From NCBI RefSeq assembly GCF_003255815.1, contig NC_037673.1, positions 12,928,603 to 12,992,602 on the forward strand: a stretch of DNA of 64,000 nucleotides. Reading direction: 5' to 3'. Position numbers and translations under genes: made by a program. The notes under the pieces are model-generated. The model did not search any database. It saw only the letters and a list, made by a program, of their open reading frames with translations, and was not told the DNA's origin. This document shows, in pieces, positions 1 to 11,825 of this stretch; the first letter of the stretch is position 1, and every line of letters starts with the position of its first letter. Source of the stretch: Theropithecus gelada. Lineage: Eukaryota > Chordata > Mammalia > Primates > Cercopithecidae.

Positions 1-424
1 ATGTCCATCAGTGACAGATTGGATTAAGAAAATGTGGCACATATACACCATGGAATACTATGCAGCCATAAAAAAGGATGAGTTTGTGTCCTTTGTAGGG
101 ACATGGATGCAGCTGGAAACCATCATTCTTAGCAAACTATCACAAGAACTGAAAACCAAACACTGCATGTTCTCACTCATAGGTGGGAACTGAACAATGA
201 GATCACTTGGACTCAGGAAGGGGAATATCACACACCGGGGCCTATCATGGGGATGGGGGAGGGGGGAGGGATTGCATTGGGAGTTATACCTGATGTAAAT
301 GACGAGTTGATGGGTGCAGCAGACCAACATGGCACAAGTATACATATGTAACAAACCTGCACGTTATGCACATGTACCCTACAACTTAAAGTATAATAAT
401 AATAAATAAATTAAAAAAAAAAGT
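1..424 (+). mobile_element. L1 3' end (young primate L1PA class)
   Basis: This is the 3' end of a LINE-1 whose 5' part lies outside the window. It reads the ORF2 C-terminus, then a 3' UTR with the G-rich block (about 245-270), the conserved 'gtatacatatgtaac' and 'catgtacccta' motifs, and an A-rich tail from about 390. It closely resembles the 3' end of the L1 at 41038-43853, but has only one copy of the 'tgacgagttgatgggtgc' unit that is doubled there, so it belongs to a slightly different subfamily. Identification as L1 is certain; the exact subfamily is not. Confidence 0.95.
11..193 (+). pseudogene. L1 ORF2p C-terminal fragment
   Basis: The last 60 codons of L1 ORF2 remain open and end at the normal position, with FSLIGGN just before the stop. 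This is the C-terminal segment of the L1 endonuclease/reverse transcriptase, downstream of the RT domain. The same stretch occurs at 43387-43569 with only a few substitutions. The start codon implied by an ORF scan is an internal methionine, not a real start. Nothing here supports independent expression. Confidence 0.9.
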
Positions 425-587
425 GATATAAATGTTAGAATACTTTTTCTGAAAGCAGCCCCATAATACTGGATAATTACACAATTTTTAAAAAAAAGTC
501 ATAGTGTCAATAGCAGACTCTTGAATTTTTTTTAATGGGGACTTAGCAGAAACAATTGTTGCTATGTCTTTCAATATACAGAATATA

Positions 588-950
588 GTTGTGGATTGAG
601 TGTGTTCCCAAAAAGCATGTATTGGAAACTTAATTTCCAGGTGCAGGTGATGAGATCATAAGCACTCTACCCTCACAAATGAATTGACATTGATATTACA
701 TAATAAGTTCTTTATCATGAGAATATGTCTGCTATAAAAGCAAGTTCCACTCCCTCTGACTCGCTTGTGCTTTCCTGCCCTTCCACCTTCTGCTATGAGA
801 TGACAGCAGGAATACATTTGCAAGATGGGGGGTTCCTTGATCTTAGACTTCCCACACTCTATAACTGTGAAGAATACATTTATTTCCCTTATAAATTACC
901 CAATACCATGTATTCTGTTGTAGTAACACAAAATCGACTAAGACAAAAGT
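588..950 (+). repeat. Degraded MaLR-type LTR
   Basis: The segment follows the order of an ERVL-MaLR LTR: a 'gattgagtgtgttccc' opening, 'ttggaaacttaat', a 'cttccaccttctgctatgagatgacagca' type middle (split here by substitutions), 'ataaattaccca' and a 'gactaagaca' end at about 941-950. No internal retroviral sequence follows, so it would be a solo LTR. Divergence is high. The 121-codon ORF crossing it (725-1090) is incidental. The subfamily (MST, MLT1 or a relative) cannot be decided by eye. Confidence 0.5.
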
Positions 951-2216
951 TGTATAGTCTAACATTAACAGGCGACCCACCAGAAACTATATCCAACAAA
1001 GTATATAGCAGCTCCACACAGTGCAACATGGGCCATATGACACAGGAAGTAAATAGTAGCCATGTATTTACATGGTCCAAAGCCATTTGATTTATCTTAA
1101 AAACCCTAGAGATCTAGATTACTGAGATCTTGTTTGAAACAGAAATGGAATATTGGCCTTAACAGTTAGTAAACTATAGTGAGACTCGGAGCAAAGCATT
1201 TCCCCCAATGCAAATATATATATCTCTTTTTAATAAATTGTGTCTCCTCACTGTGCCTGTACTTCATTTTATTAGTTACTTTTAAAAGTACTATTGTTTA
1301 ATTAAGAAATTTCTTCTTGCCAATCTGAACCTCAGCTATTGCAAACCTTTAGTAATTACTCAAATCACAACTAAAGATTTTTAATACTGACTATATATTC
1401 AGATTCTTGATTTAGAGCAATGTCATTATTTAAAGTATTGCTATGAGCACTTTAATACATGTTTAATTCTTCATGATATCATTTTGACTGGGGAATGTAT
1501 GAAATATAGTTACCTAAACTCCTTAAAATGGTAAATAATTACCATTTGGCTCCACATTGCTAGGAACTTAGCTTATTTCAAAAGGTTAAGAAACATCCCA
1601 ATTTTCTATGCCTTCATTTTGCAATTTTTCCAATAGTTAGGAGAAAGTATGTGGGTACATTAGAAAAACAGTAATATATTTTTCCTAATTTTTTTTCTAG
1701 ATCGGGCTGAGAATTACTTCCCATTTTTATGATTCAAGATGATTCAATATAGAAATCAAATGCGTCATCATAATAAATTTAATATTTTTACTAAACTACT
1801 TATTTAATATATAGCTTACATTTACCTTTCCTACAAAACATTCTTTGATTTATCTGGACCTACGTGATGTTGCTAATAAGTGGTCACAGTATGTGCTATT
1901 CTAGTGTGTCTTCCACCTGTCTGAAGGCATTAATTTCCGATAGGGGTACATACTTCAATGACGTCCAAACATTAAGAGCTGTAATTGTAACCTAGGAAGG
2001 TTAAGTATTAGATCCTAATACTAAGAAGTATTAGAACATCAATCAACTAAGTCTGAGACTCTATTTTTCACAAAATCATTATGAATTTTGATGCTTCTAA
2101 ATATTTAATATCCAGTTTTCTTCTGTAAACCTAGAGGTATAATTTTGTCACAAGACCTCCAGAAATTTCAACAGTAATTGTCCAGTGTGTTATATAAAAT
2201 ATAACTCAATGATGGT
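951..2216. other. Unassigned AT-rich intergenic DNA
   Basis: I see no gene, RNA or recognisable repeat. The sequence is AT-rich with short homopolymer runs and no long ORF. Ancient repeats decayed beyond recognition cannot be excluded. Confidence 0.6.
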
Positions 2217-2329
2217 GTTGATAATGTGCAACAGTACAAAGTTATGTTGTTTACAACATAATTATGTATATTGTACACAATATACTTATGTCATTTATAA
2301 TATAATTGTTTATAATGCACATTATCAAC
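2217..2329. repeat. Nested inverted repeats
   Basis: Perfect 14-bp arms (2217-2230, gttgataatgtgca; 2316-2329, its reverse complement) enclose two smaller perfect hairpins: 2242-2261 (9-bp arms, 2-nt loop) and 2266-2285 (9-bp arms, gtatattgt/acaatatac). The whole is AT-rich and could form a cruciform. It might be a decayed MITE, but I do not recognise a family and see no clear target duplication. Confidence 0.8.
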
Positions 2330-2344
2330 AATATCAATGATGGT

Positions 2345-2400
2345 TTATATATGTGTGTCTGTGTGTGTGTATATATATTCATTTATATTGATATATAATT
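2345..2400. repeat. TG/TA-rich simple repeat
   Basis: An imperfect mix of TG and TA dinucleotides follows the nested palindromes. It is a low-complexity tract with no other content. Confidence 0.7.
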
Positions 2401-4500
2401 TATGTGTTGTTTTGAGTTACCCAGATCTAAACATTTTGTGGTCTCCTAGAATATGCAACCTGCTACTGAAACGTGAATTCTGTCCCAAGCAAGGACACAA
2501 CTAACAGCGATCCTTATTGTCAATTTTTTGGTGGTTTCCTAGTATAACTCACAAACAGCATTTACATATACGTGATGCACATGTAGGATATGATAGAATT
2601 TGCAAATATACTAGCTTTTATTTTATTCCCTATGCTTGAAAATTGTTTGATTTACTATTTGGCACATCACAAAATCATTACAGTTTTCAACATTATATTC
2701 TCCCCTGTAGTGCCCATCTTATAGATGTTTATCTTTAATACATTGGAGATAGTATTTTTTTTGTAAAAACATACTTTGTGATAAATGCTGTCTTGTATTC
2801 AGGCCAACAAACAAACTTTTATTATTTCTTTATGACATGTAACCGAAAACTTTAAAAATGTATTTCTTTAAAGTGTCTCTGTGATTTCCAAAGCTGGAGT
2901 CTACAATAACTATTTCTGCTTCCATTGAGAAGGCTGTCAAGTTTAAACTATTTAAGTAATACACATAGAGCAGGATTTGTTTGGATGTAATTTCTACTTT
3001 TTTTTTTTTTTGCAGTTTATTGCCTGAGGAAAGCAAATATTTCACTAGTGTTGTCTAATACATACATAACAATGACTATATGACAAACAGAGCAAAGGAA
3101 TATTGAGTACATAATTCTTATTTTTAAGACTGTAGCATGTTCAATTACTTGTGGGAGCAATCAACTCACTGATTTTATACATAGCCATCAATGCTTATAA
3201 AAAGAAGTCTTAATATTTCTAGATAAAGACTAAGCAGTCACAAATCCATTGTTACTAATTATTATAACTCTTTTCTCTAGATTCCACCCTGGAAATTAAG
3301 GGCTACTAATAAAGTATTGAAGTCTGGAAGACAATCATAGCAGAAATATGAGGAAAATTCAGAACATTACAATAGGACCAGACGGAGAAAAAAGAGAGAA
3401 AGCAGTTGTATCTGGGAATGTGTTACACAGATGTCTTCCAAAACCAGAGGAAAACCTTGCTATGCTGAAAGTTCCAGAAATGCATAGCTTCATTGCCTAT
3501 TCTAAGACCTCATATCCCAGGGAAATGCTAGCCATGTGATTCACTTGACTCTCTGACATGAAATTCAATTCATCACTCTGATTTATTAAAATAACCTATG
3601 AGGGAAAAAGATCAAGCAACCTCAGATGAGATTTGGATGACATCCATAGCAGCTATTTATTACATTCAGCGCAGACTTTTAACCAAAAATGTCAACTGCC
3701 AACAGATGCTCTTATCAAGCAGCACACACAGACACACACACAAACTATTTTAACTCTTATCAGTATCGCTAGATTTAAGAAAATGTACACCTTAAAAAAC
3801 AGAAGAGGATCTGGTATAAAATTAAGGAAAAACAAAAAAATGTATAATGAAAGATAATAATTTGCCACATTTACAATATAGTAGGAGTTTTAAATTTAGA
3901 GAACTAAAAGAATGGAGAGGAGAATTTCATTTACAAATGGAATAAATTTTTCATTGTCTGAAGAAAGAAAAGAGTCTTTCTGTTCTAGAGATCCAGTGTT
4001 AAGAAGCAGTACAAATAAAAGAATCACACTTTGATACATCCTCGTTAAATTTTGAACAGCAGTAATAAACAGGAAATTCTAAAAGCTCCCATGGTCAAAT
4101 CTAGGATTGTGAGATATAAATTTCAAAATAGCTTTCTTTTAGATGGCATTTAAAGCCGTAGGTCTGGATGAGATCATATAGAGCTATTGTAGAGAAAGAG
4201 GAAAGAGCAGGATCTGTATTGAAGCTCAGGGAAACTCCAAAATTCAGAAGTTGAAGACTAAAAACTGTAAAATAAAAATCATATTTAAAAAGTTACCCAA
4301 GAAAACTGATAATGTAAAAAGTAAAACAAAAAGTATTATATTAGTAGATCGTATAAATATAATATGTAGATGCATAACAAATTAACAAAGTTAAATTTGA
4401 CTTTTTTAAGAAGGTAAAAAAAATGATAGACCCTGAATATAATAATTAAAAAAGAAAGAACAATAAAATAATTTTATCACTTGTCACAGATCATATAGAT
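2401..4500. other. Unassigned AT-rich intergenic DNA
   Basis: No gene or confident repeat is visible. There are short A/T runs (a T run near 3000-3011) and a CA-rich patch near 3721-3745. ORFs of 60-75 codons (for example 3348-3539 and 3633-3857) lack any recognisable domain and sit in ordinary AT-rich sequence, so I do not call them genes. Confidence 0.6.
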
Positions 4501-4980
4501 GTTAAGCAGATAAAAAGATTATATTAGGAACAACTTTACGCCGAAAAGTTAGACAACTTGTTTTATATGAGATCTATACATTCCTTGAAAAAATGAAACT
4601 CATCACAAGTGACATATGATGAAACATAAAATGTAACTAGCCGCATACACTCAAAAATTGAATTAATTATCAACAAATTTCTTTAAGAAAACACCCAACC
4701 CAAATGACTTAGTGCTGAATTCTATCAAATATTAAAGGAAAAACGGTACTAATCGTTCACAAAATCTTTCAGAAACTAAAAACAGAAATAATACTTCCTA
4801 ACTCATTTCATATAGGACCAGTATAGGCATAAAAACCAAACCTGTCGAAAATTTTGAAAACAAGAAAGCAAGCGAACAAATGTCCTTCATGAATACAGAT
4901 GCAAAATAGCCTTCCCAAAATATTAACTGGGTCTATTAAGCGATATAGAAAATAATACTAGAACGATGTATATGCCTTTA

Positions 4981-5212
4981 GAGCTAAAGGATGAGAACAT
5001 GACATATGGAGGGGAACAGCACACACTGGGGTTTTTGGAGGGTGGAGGAAAGGAGGAGGAAGAAGATTAAGAACAGTAACTAATGGACACTAGGCTTAAT
5101 ACCTGGGTGATGAAATAATTTGTACAACAAACCCCCATGACACACGTTTACCTATGTAACAAACCTGCACTTGTACCCCTGAGTTTAAAAGTTAAAAAAA
5201 GAAAAAAATACT
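4981..5212 (+). mobile_element. L1PB/L1MA-type 3' end inserted in L1M
   Basis: This short 5'-truncated insert begins near 'gagctaaaggatgagaaca', runs through 'acacactgggg', a GGA-rich block, 'ctaggcttaatacctgggtgatga', and 'acctatgtaacaaacctgca' (each a hallmark of L1PB/L1MA 3' UTRs), and ends in an A-rich tail at about 5190-5207. ORF2 sequence of the host L1M resumes directly after it. Confidence 0.85.
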
Positions 5213-5529
5213 ATACAATAAGCAATTAAAGGTTATCCTAGCCATGAAACGTTAGTTTACATTTGAAAAATCAAAGAATGCAGTTAAGAATATTAATAGA
5301 GTAAATGATGAAAACTGTGATCATTTCAACATATAGCAATTTTTAAATTCAACATTAAACTAAGAATATAAAGAAAATTCCTCAACATGATACACAGCAT
5401 CTAGAAAAATAAGAGTAATGAAAACTAATACCATGCTTAGTGGTGAAAAACTGAATGCTCTCCCAATATTGTAAATCAAGATGTTCCAAGTTTGAACATT
5501 TAAAAAATGCAAAAAATCTTCACAGAGCA

Positions 5530-6121
5530 TACTAACATGAGGGTTTTATTTCACGGTAATGGCTAGGGTATGGCAAGAAAACAGGTGCACGAGCAACATT
5601 GTGCATTTGAGAGATATCCAGACACAATTCCCCTGGGTGATTCTTATTTGTACATGGACACAGTAAGCTCTGTCTCCAGGTTGAACCCCCAATATTTGAC
5701 TGAAGACCTTAGCTAATGAGAGTTCCCCTCTGTCCCTCTGGTTATATAGCCATACAAGTCTGTATAACCAGTTATGTCAGGTGAAAGCCATCAAAAATAA
5801 AACTGGCCCTGGAGTTACCAGAGGTATTTTAAAATTTAACTGCATATCACAACTTTCATAGCCCTCAACTTGGCCAACAGTTAAAACCAGACATATGTGT
5901 ATTCCCAGAGATATGCCTGGATCTCTCCTGGTCCATCTGTAAAATGATAGTATCCTCCATAGTTAGAAGGTAAGTGTGTCCATTCTCACCACATCTGTGC
6001 CACATTAAGAGATCCTAGTCATCAAAAAGAGTCAAGGAAGAAAGATAAAAGGCATGAAATTTTAAAAGAAAGGGAAATCTCTTCCTTACAGATGGAAGAT
6101 TTAATGGTAGATTCCTTACTA
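5530..6121. other. Unassigned insert in the L1M fragment
   Basis: This block interrupts the L1M ORF2 order and has higher GC than its surroundings. I do not recognise its family. An LTR or DNA-transposon remnant is possible. It leads directly into the hairpin at 6122-6258. Confidence 0.45.
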
Positions 6122-6258
6122 GTAGTTTAATGGTAGATTCCTTACTATTCCTATGTATACAGATTAATGTAACCTGTTCCTATGTATATAGATCACTGTT
6201 ACTATGAATACAGATGACTGTATACATAGGAATAGTAAGGAATTTACCATTAAACTAC
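6122..6258. repeat. 41-bp inverted repeat (hairpin)
   Basis: The left arm 6122-6162 and right arm 6218-6258 are reverse complements over 41 bp with one mismatch, around a 55-nt spacer. The first part of the left arm is also directly repeated upstream (6100-6120 versus 6127-6144: 'ttaatggtagattccttact'). The spacer holds two more variants of the 'cctatgtatacagat' unit (about 6179-6193 and 6203-6215), so the structure seems to have grown by local copying. Confidence 0.9.
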
Positions 6259-6489
6259 GAGAAGTAGCAAGTGAATTCAGCAAGGTCAATAGATACAAGC
6301 TAATATACAAAAATCAATTGTGTTTTTATATCCTAGGAGCAAACCATTAGACAATTTAAATGCAAAGAGAGAGGATATTAAAGGTTGTCATCACAAGCAT
6401 AAATAAAGTCTGATAAATTCCTTTTTTAAGTTACAGATGCAAGCACTAGGTCAAAGGAGGATTTTCGCTTCTCCGAAGTTACTAACCTA

Positions 6490-7222
6490 CAGAAGGCTGA
6501 GTCGTTTCTTTTTCTTCTTTTCTACTTTTACTTTAACTTCAAAGAACACATGTGAATTTTTGTTACATGGGTAATTGTGCGTCATTGAGCCTTGAGGAAT
6601 GAGTGATCCCATCAACAAGGTAGTGAACACAGTACCTGATAGGGAGCTTTACAATCCATGCTCCCTCTCACCCTCTCCTCTTAAGCAGTCCCCATTGTCT
6701 ATTGCTCCATCTTTGTGCCCATGTGTAATGTTTGGTTCCCATTTATAAGTGAGAGTACTGAGTATTTGGTTTTTCGTTCCTGCATTAGTTGACTTAGGAT
6801 AATGGCCTCCAGCTTCATCCATGTTACTGCAAAGGATATGCATTCATTCTTTTTTATGAATTGTATTCCACAGTTTATACATGTTTTTATTTATTTATTT
6901 ATTTATTTTTACAGTTCATTGGTGATGGACATCTTTGTTGATCTTGTATCTTTGCTGTTGTGAATAGTGCTACAATGAACATACAAATCCATGGGTCTTT
7001 TTGGTAAAATGATTTATTTTTCTTTGGGCATTTTATTTATTTTCCATGGCTTTTTTGGTTGATAAGCTTTTTATTATTGATTCAATTTCAGAAGTTATTA
7101 TTGGTCTATTCAGGGTTTTAATTTCTTCCTTGTTCACTCTTGGAAAGCTGTATGTTTTTAGAAATTTATCCATTTCTTCTAGGTTTTCTAGTTTGTGTGA
7201 ATAGAGGTGTTCATACTAGATA
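6490..7222 (-). mobile_element. L1 fragment, antisense, with internal deletion
   Basis: 6490-7018 is an L1 3' UTR and ORF2 C-terminus read on the minus strand: 'ttacatgggtaattgtg', 'ctccagcttcatccatgtt', 'gtgaatagtgctacaatgaac'. Then 7058-7222 jumps to a more 5' part of ORF2 ('ggtctattcagggttttaatt', 'ttatccatttcttctagg' type wording) in the same orientation. An internal deletion of the ORF2 middle explains this. A (TTTA)n tract lies at about 6887-6908. Confidence 0.85.
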
Positions 7223-7992
7223 ATAATTCTGTTATTTTAGAACTGGCAAAATTATGTAACCTAGAACAATAAATGCCTATGCAGTTCAAAAATGTGCAAA
7301 TAATAGAGGCCCAATATCTGACCACTAAATTTTCTCAAATGTACCCCTTTTAATAAAACTTATGCCTCTATTTTTAATATTAAATGATCAGTAATTTATA
7401 TAATGTTTCAGAAAATAAAGATATAAATATGTAAAAAATGTCTAATGGAAATTAGATCCTTGTATTAAAATGTATTTTCTGTTTATATGTTTTCAGTCTA
7501 GATTAGTAATTTAGAACAATCTATAAGTTTGAACAAAATGCACAATATTTATAGTTTGTTGAAATAATACAGCAGAATTGTTAATAAAACAAAATTTTCA
7601 CATTAATTCCTCTTTGGATATTATCTTTTTACCTAAATTGGTTAACATGAGACAATTCCAATAAAAGAAAATGCCAAAAACATATTTGTAACTGAGGGAG
7701 CTACGAATAAAGTGAAAAGAGCAGCTACAGTTTGCTCAAGGGCCTTTATCCACCCAAGAAAACCTGTTATGCTGGTTAGATATTTTTTAAAAAAAGAATT
7801 ATGATATATCTAATCTCTTATTAATTTAGCAAACATAGATCTTTATTTAACTATGTTAACATTTCCATAATTACCAAGACGATCACAAATTCAAATACTG
7901 AAAGAGGAAGATGTTATATGGAAGAGATGTCATTTTAAACAGATACAAAAGAAATGATGACACTGGCACCTTTGCTGTTCTTAACAGAATAG

Positions 7993-7995
<3 letters not shown>
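7223..7995. other. Unassigned AT-rich intergenic DNA
   Basis: Nothing recognisable. The sequence is AT-rich with no long ORF. Confidence 0.6.

Positions 7996-8033
<38 letters not shown>
7996..8033. repeat. (GT)19 microsatellite
   Basis: An uninterrupted GT dinucleotide run of 38 bp, likely variable in length between individuals. Confidence 0.98.
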
Positions 8034-8034
<1 letters not shown>

Positions 8035-9030
8035 AAAACAAGTTACAGATTTGGGCTAGGTAGGCACATTTTAGGAAAAACAAATTTTATTGAAAATATT
8101 TAAAAGCATTGGTTACTGTATACCCAAAGTAATAGGTACAAAATTACTCAACAATCTGAGAATATCTTAGAGATAAAATTTGATTTTTATGAAATTACCA
8201 AATAAAACAAGTGTTTATGATGGAAAATTGTATCTTGACTTGATGAATCTTTTAAAAGTTAACTCTTAAAAGTGGCTGCCAAAAGGAACTAACAACTGCT
8301 CCTGGAAATGGTTTCTGGGACCTGCAATTATGTACTATAAATCAACTTATTTAATTAATGAATATTTTTGGATTTTCAAATCCTTTAATCCTCCAACATT
8401 TGGAATTAAGGCAAATATAGGACTTTGTAGAACATTTTCTGAAACAGATATAAAAGTACTGACTCTGAGATGACCTCTCTGAAAAATAAGCATACTAATA
8501 AAAAACACTGGACTGCCTTATTGTGTATGCCTCATAGGGTTAGTTATACTGATAAACAAGATAAGCAAACAAGAGTAAGCGTTTTTGTCTGGCCACACAC
8601 TATCTTCTTATATGTTGTATATAGTTCATCAAAGTACTGATGGAAATTCTATAAAGATTAACTGAAGGAATCAGTATACAATATAAAACAAGGAAGTGTA
8701 TGGCCAAAAAAAAAAAAAAGCTTGCTGTTGTTCACTTACATTGTTCATCATTGTAACTAACTCTGTGAGTCACGCACAATGGGGGAGTCCAGTGGTTTCC
8801 TCTCTCGTACTACAACAGTGGTATGCCTGGGTAACCTATGCCAGTTCGTGCTGTAGAAGCATACAGTGCTTATTTCACAGAGTTTTTACAGAATCAAGAG
8901 AAATGGTATATAGAAAAACACATTCAATCTATAAAGAATTGTACAAATATAAAGTGCTGTGATTATTATCTAAATACTAGTTTTTATATGCTGCCAGGGA
9001 AAAGTTGAAGCAGAAATCTTGGCTGAATGT
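8034..9030. other. Unassigned intergenic DNA
   Basis: No recognisable feature apart from a short A run at about 8706-8719. The 88-codon ORF at 8696-8962 starts in that A run and shows no domain. Confidence 0.6.
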
Positions 9031-9103
9031 TATATATGTATATATGTGTATATACATGTATACATGCATGTGTGTGTGTTTGTGTGTGTGTTTGTATATA
9101 TAT
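9031..9103. repeat. Mixed TA/TG/CATG simple repeat
   Basis: A compound tract of TATA, TGTA, CATG and TG units. The 76-codon minus-strand ORF across it (threonine/histidine-rich end) is a product of the repeat. Confidence 0.9.
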
Positions 9104-11119
9104 AAAAAACATATTTGTAGTAAATCCAAAGCTCATGAAGAAGAAAGGATCTTCTAAAACACATATAAGATGGGGTGACAGATTTAACTTGCACTAGTAT
9201 TGAATACATAAAGTGAATATCATGCCTCTGACTTGTCTGTGACTCTTCTGGTCCTATCATGATCTTCCATATGCTAGTTAATGGTGAAAAAAAAATAACT
9301 TTTATATAAACCTGAGTTGAAGCTGATTTAAATCTTAATAAGATTCAGAAATTCAAATATTTTCTTTCTTTTTACTAATAATAATGTAACAGCTTGAATG
9401 CCAGATTTTCTGCCTTCCATCTCCCTTTCGTATCTATTCCATAGACATGTCTGGCTGGGCAAGTGAAACTGGGTGGCTTCCTCATAAGTTAACAGGTCAG
9501 GGACTGATTGCAGTGTGTCTGACCTTCTCTGGCATTCAAGACAGTGCCCCTTTTCTTGCTGACTAGAGCAGCATTTGTGACTGTTAAACAATCTGTATTT
9601 TGGGGATCAACTCTATCTCCTTGAAGATTCAGTTGTTCTCAGGAATGTTCCAGGCTTCAGGCCCTAGAATCTGTGTCATTCCTTCAGTTTATCCAGCCTC
9701 TTACCTGGGAAGACACATTTCAAGTTTACTGTGCATAATCTTGTCCAATTCGGTGCCACGCTGTATCTTAGTACCACGTGGCATGGTCCTCTCTTCATCT
9801 GCCCACCCTTTCACTTTTTCTACTGGGCTGGATTAAGCATGTCTACAAAGTATCTCTACATAGTGGCTCCCTCCAAGAATACTAAATGAGAATCCCAAGG
9901 AATATGCCACCTCACTTCCCTTATCTAAGAAAACTTTCCGTCTCTACCAAGGCATGGAAAGGGAAAAATTTGAAGAAAAATACGACGTTTCACTCCTGTG
10001 ATTTCTTTTTATTTTTTCACAATTGTCTATGGGTGATGCCTTTTTTATTCTCCTCTTAAAAAGCCTCTATCTACAATAAAAAGCATATATCCAGGCTATG
10101 ATGTTATAGATGAGTGGGCGTCCTCTCAATAGGAAAAACGCTGTGAACTGAGACCTTTTTGACACGCTAAATGAAGGAAAATTATTATAGAAAATCTTTG
10201 ATCAAAACAACTCTATAGCCTTTCACATTTTGTTACCTCAAAATCCTTTGCATTTATTTTAGAAATATTTTTAATCCCCACCCCTATATAAACAAGAGCA
10301 CAGTCTCTTTTTTCCTATATAAACTAATTCAATAATGTCATAATCTTCAACCTCCTCCTGTCTTCTCAATCCAAGAAAGAAAAAAAAGACACAGATATCT
10401 AGGGCACAACAGAATGAAACTTTCATTATCAGAAAGGCTAGCAAGAAAACTATCTTAATATTTTTTAAAACCCCTTCCCTTACAGAGAACTTACTGTTTA
10501 ATCATTGTGCGTGCTATTGACTAAGAATATGGATATAATTTTGCATTAAGAAGCTGAAATAATATGTAATTTGAGAGAAATTTAAGAAAACGAAATATCA
10601 TTTTTACATGTAGCAGGGTTTTTATTTTTGCTGTCACTTAAAAAATAATAAATATTAGGAGAAAAACTCAGTTTAGATTAACTTGTAACTTCTTCCCATC
10701 AGACAATCTAACTTCTCAAAATAATATTGAATTTCCCATAGCCATTCTAGAAAAACAGTATACCATCAATCCAAGGATGGAAAACAATTTCAGAGAACCT
10801 GATGCTGGGGTAGAATATAAACATGAATCCTGAAATTACTAGGAAATAGTCAATCTGTTGTAACAAAGGTAATGTTAGTCTTGGCACAAATCATAGTACT
10901 GATTAATCACTGGGCTACTTGCAGTCATGCAAATTATTGGCGATGAAAAGGTTTATGCTAATGCCATAATGGTGAGGTAAATATAACAGAATTACACTCA
11001 ATGAGGACAGTGACGTTTTCATATTCACTATTGTTACGTTCAGCCCAAAGCTTAGGGAGTATTAATCAAACACTGAATAAATGCTTTTTTTCCCTAGAGG
11101 GAGAATATAAATTATCATT
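9104..11119. other. Unassigned intergenic DNA
   Basis: Around 9380-9960 the base composition is less AT-rich and pyrimidine-rich, reminiscent of decayed LTR-retrotransposon internal sequence, but I cannot name a family. The rest is AT-rich. No gene is supported. Confidence 0.5.
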
Positions 11120-11420
11120 TTGTTGTGTATGTTCTCTAACATTGCTACAACAAGTTACCACAATTTTATTTATTATTTCACAGTTCTGTAAGTTGGAATT
11201 CTGGCAAAGGTCTCACCAGGCTCAAATTAAGGCATCAGTAAGATCATGTTTCTTTCCATGCTCTGATGATGAATCTGCTTTCAGGCTCTTCGAGTGAGTT
11301 GCTCGCAGAATTCAGTTCTATGTGATGGTAGCACTTAGGTTTCCATTTCCTTGAGGCTTGTTAGTTTGGGGTGATTCTCAACCTCCAGAGGCCACCCACA
11401 TAACTTGTCTTAGTCCCCTT
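11120..11420 (-). repeat. Possible ancient MaLR/MLT1-like LTR, antisense
   Basis: The order 'ctaacattgctacaacaagttacca', a 'tttatttattatttcacagttctg' segment, 'ggaattctggcaaaggtctcacca', 'ctcaaattaaggcatcag' and 'gcagaattcagttct' resembles an antisense MLT1-like LTR. Divergence is large and both ends are unclear, so this is tentative. Confidence 0.4.
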
Positions 11421-11452
11421 CCTTCTTCTTTTAAAGCTATCTTTGCAGGCGC

Positions 11453-11825
11453 ATGAATGAGGCTGGAAACCATCATTCTCAGCAAACTAACACGGGAACA
11501 GAAAACCAAACACTGCATGTTCTCACTCATATGTGGAAGCTGAACAATGAGAACACAAGGACACAGGAAGGGGAACATCACACACTGGGGCCTGTTGTCG
11601 GGGTGGGGAGCTGGGGGAGGGATAGCATTAGGAGAAATAACTAATGTAGATGATAGGTTGACGGATGCAGTAAACCACCATGGCACGTGTATACCTATGT
11701 AACAAACCACGTTCTGCACATGTATCCCAGAACTTAAAGTATAATTTTAAAAAATAACAAGATAAACAAAATTAAAAAAATAATATCCCAGAGAATATTT
11801 GAGAAATACAAAAAAAAAAAAAAAA
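11453..11825 (+). mobile_element. Short L1PA 3' end with extended tail
   Basis: A 5'-truncated L1 starts in the ORF2 C-terminus ('ggctggaaaccatcattctc') and covers the 3' UTR to an A-rich stretch at about 11745-11782. A second, purer A run ends at about 11825. 'aaagctatc' occurs just before the element (about 11435) and again directly after the second A run, which fits a target-site duplication. The roughly 30-40 non-L1 bases between the two A runs would then be part of the insertion. The wording suggests an older L1PA subfamily than the copy at 1-424. Confidence 0.85.

Larger units (their letters stand above)
4540..6375 (+). mobile_element. Old L1M ORF2 fragment, split by two inserts
   Basis: Three blocks in the same orientation follow the order of L1 ORF2. 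4540-4975 matches the region before and at the start of the RT domain (around 'cctaactcattt' and 'atgaatacagatgcaaaa'). 5213-5500 matches the later 'cctcaacatgata...agcatct' and 'ctgaatgctctccc' region. 6261-6375 matches the part following the RT active-site box. The reading frame is destroyed. The gaps are filled by a younger L1 3' end (4981-5212) and an unassigned segment (about 5530-6258), so this element is older than both. Confidence 0.75.

Noticed and set aside
725..1090. 121-codon ORF on the plus strand as a possible gene
   Set aside because: It crosses a degraded LTR and ordinary intergenic sequence, has no recognisable domain, and has no sign of codon constraint.
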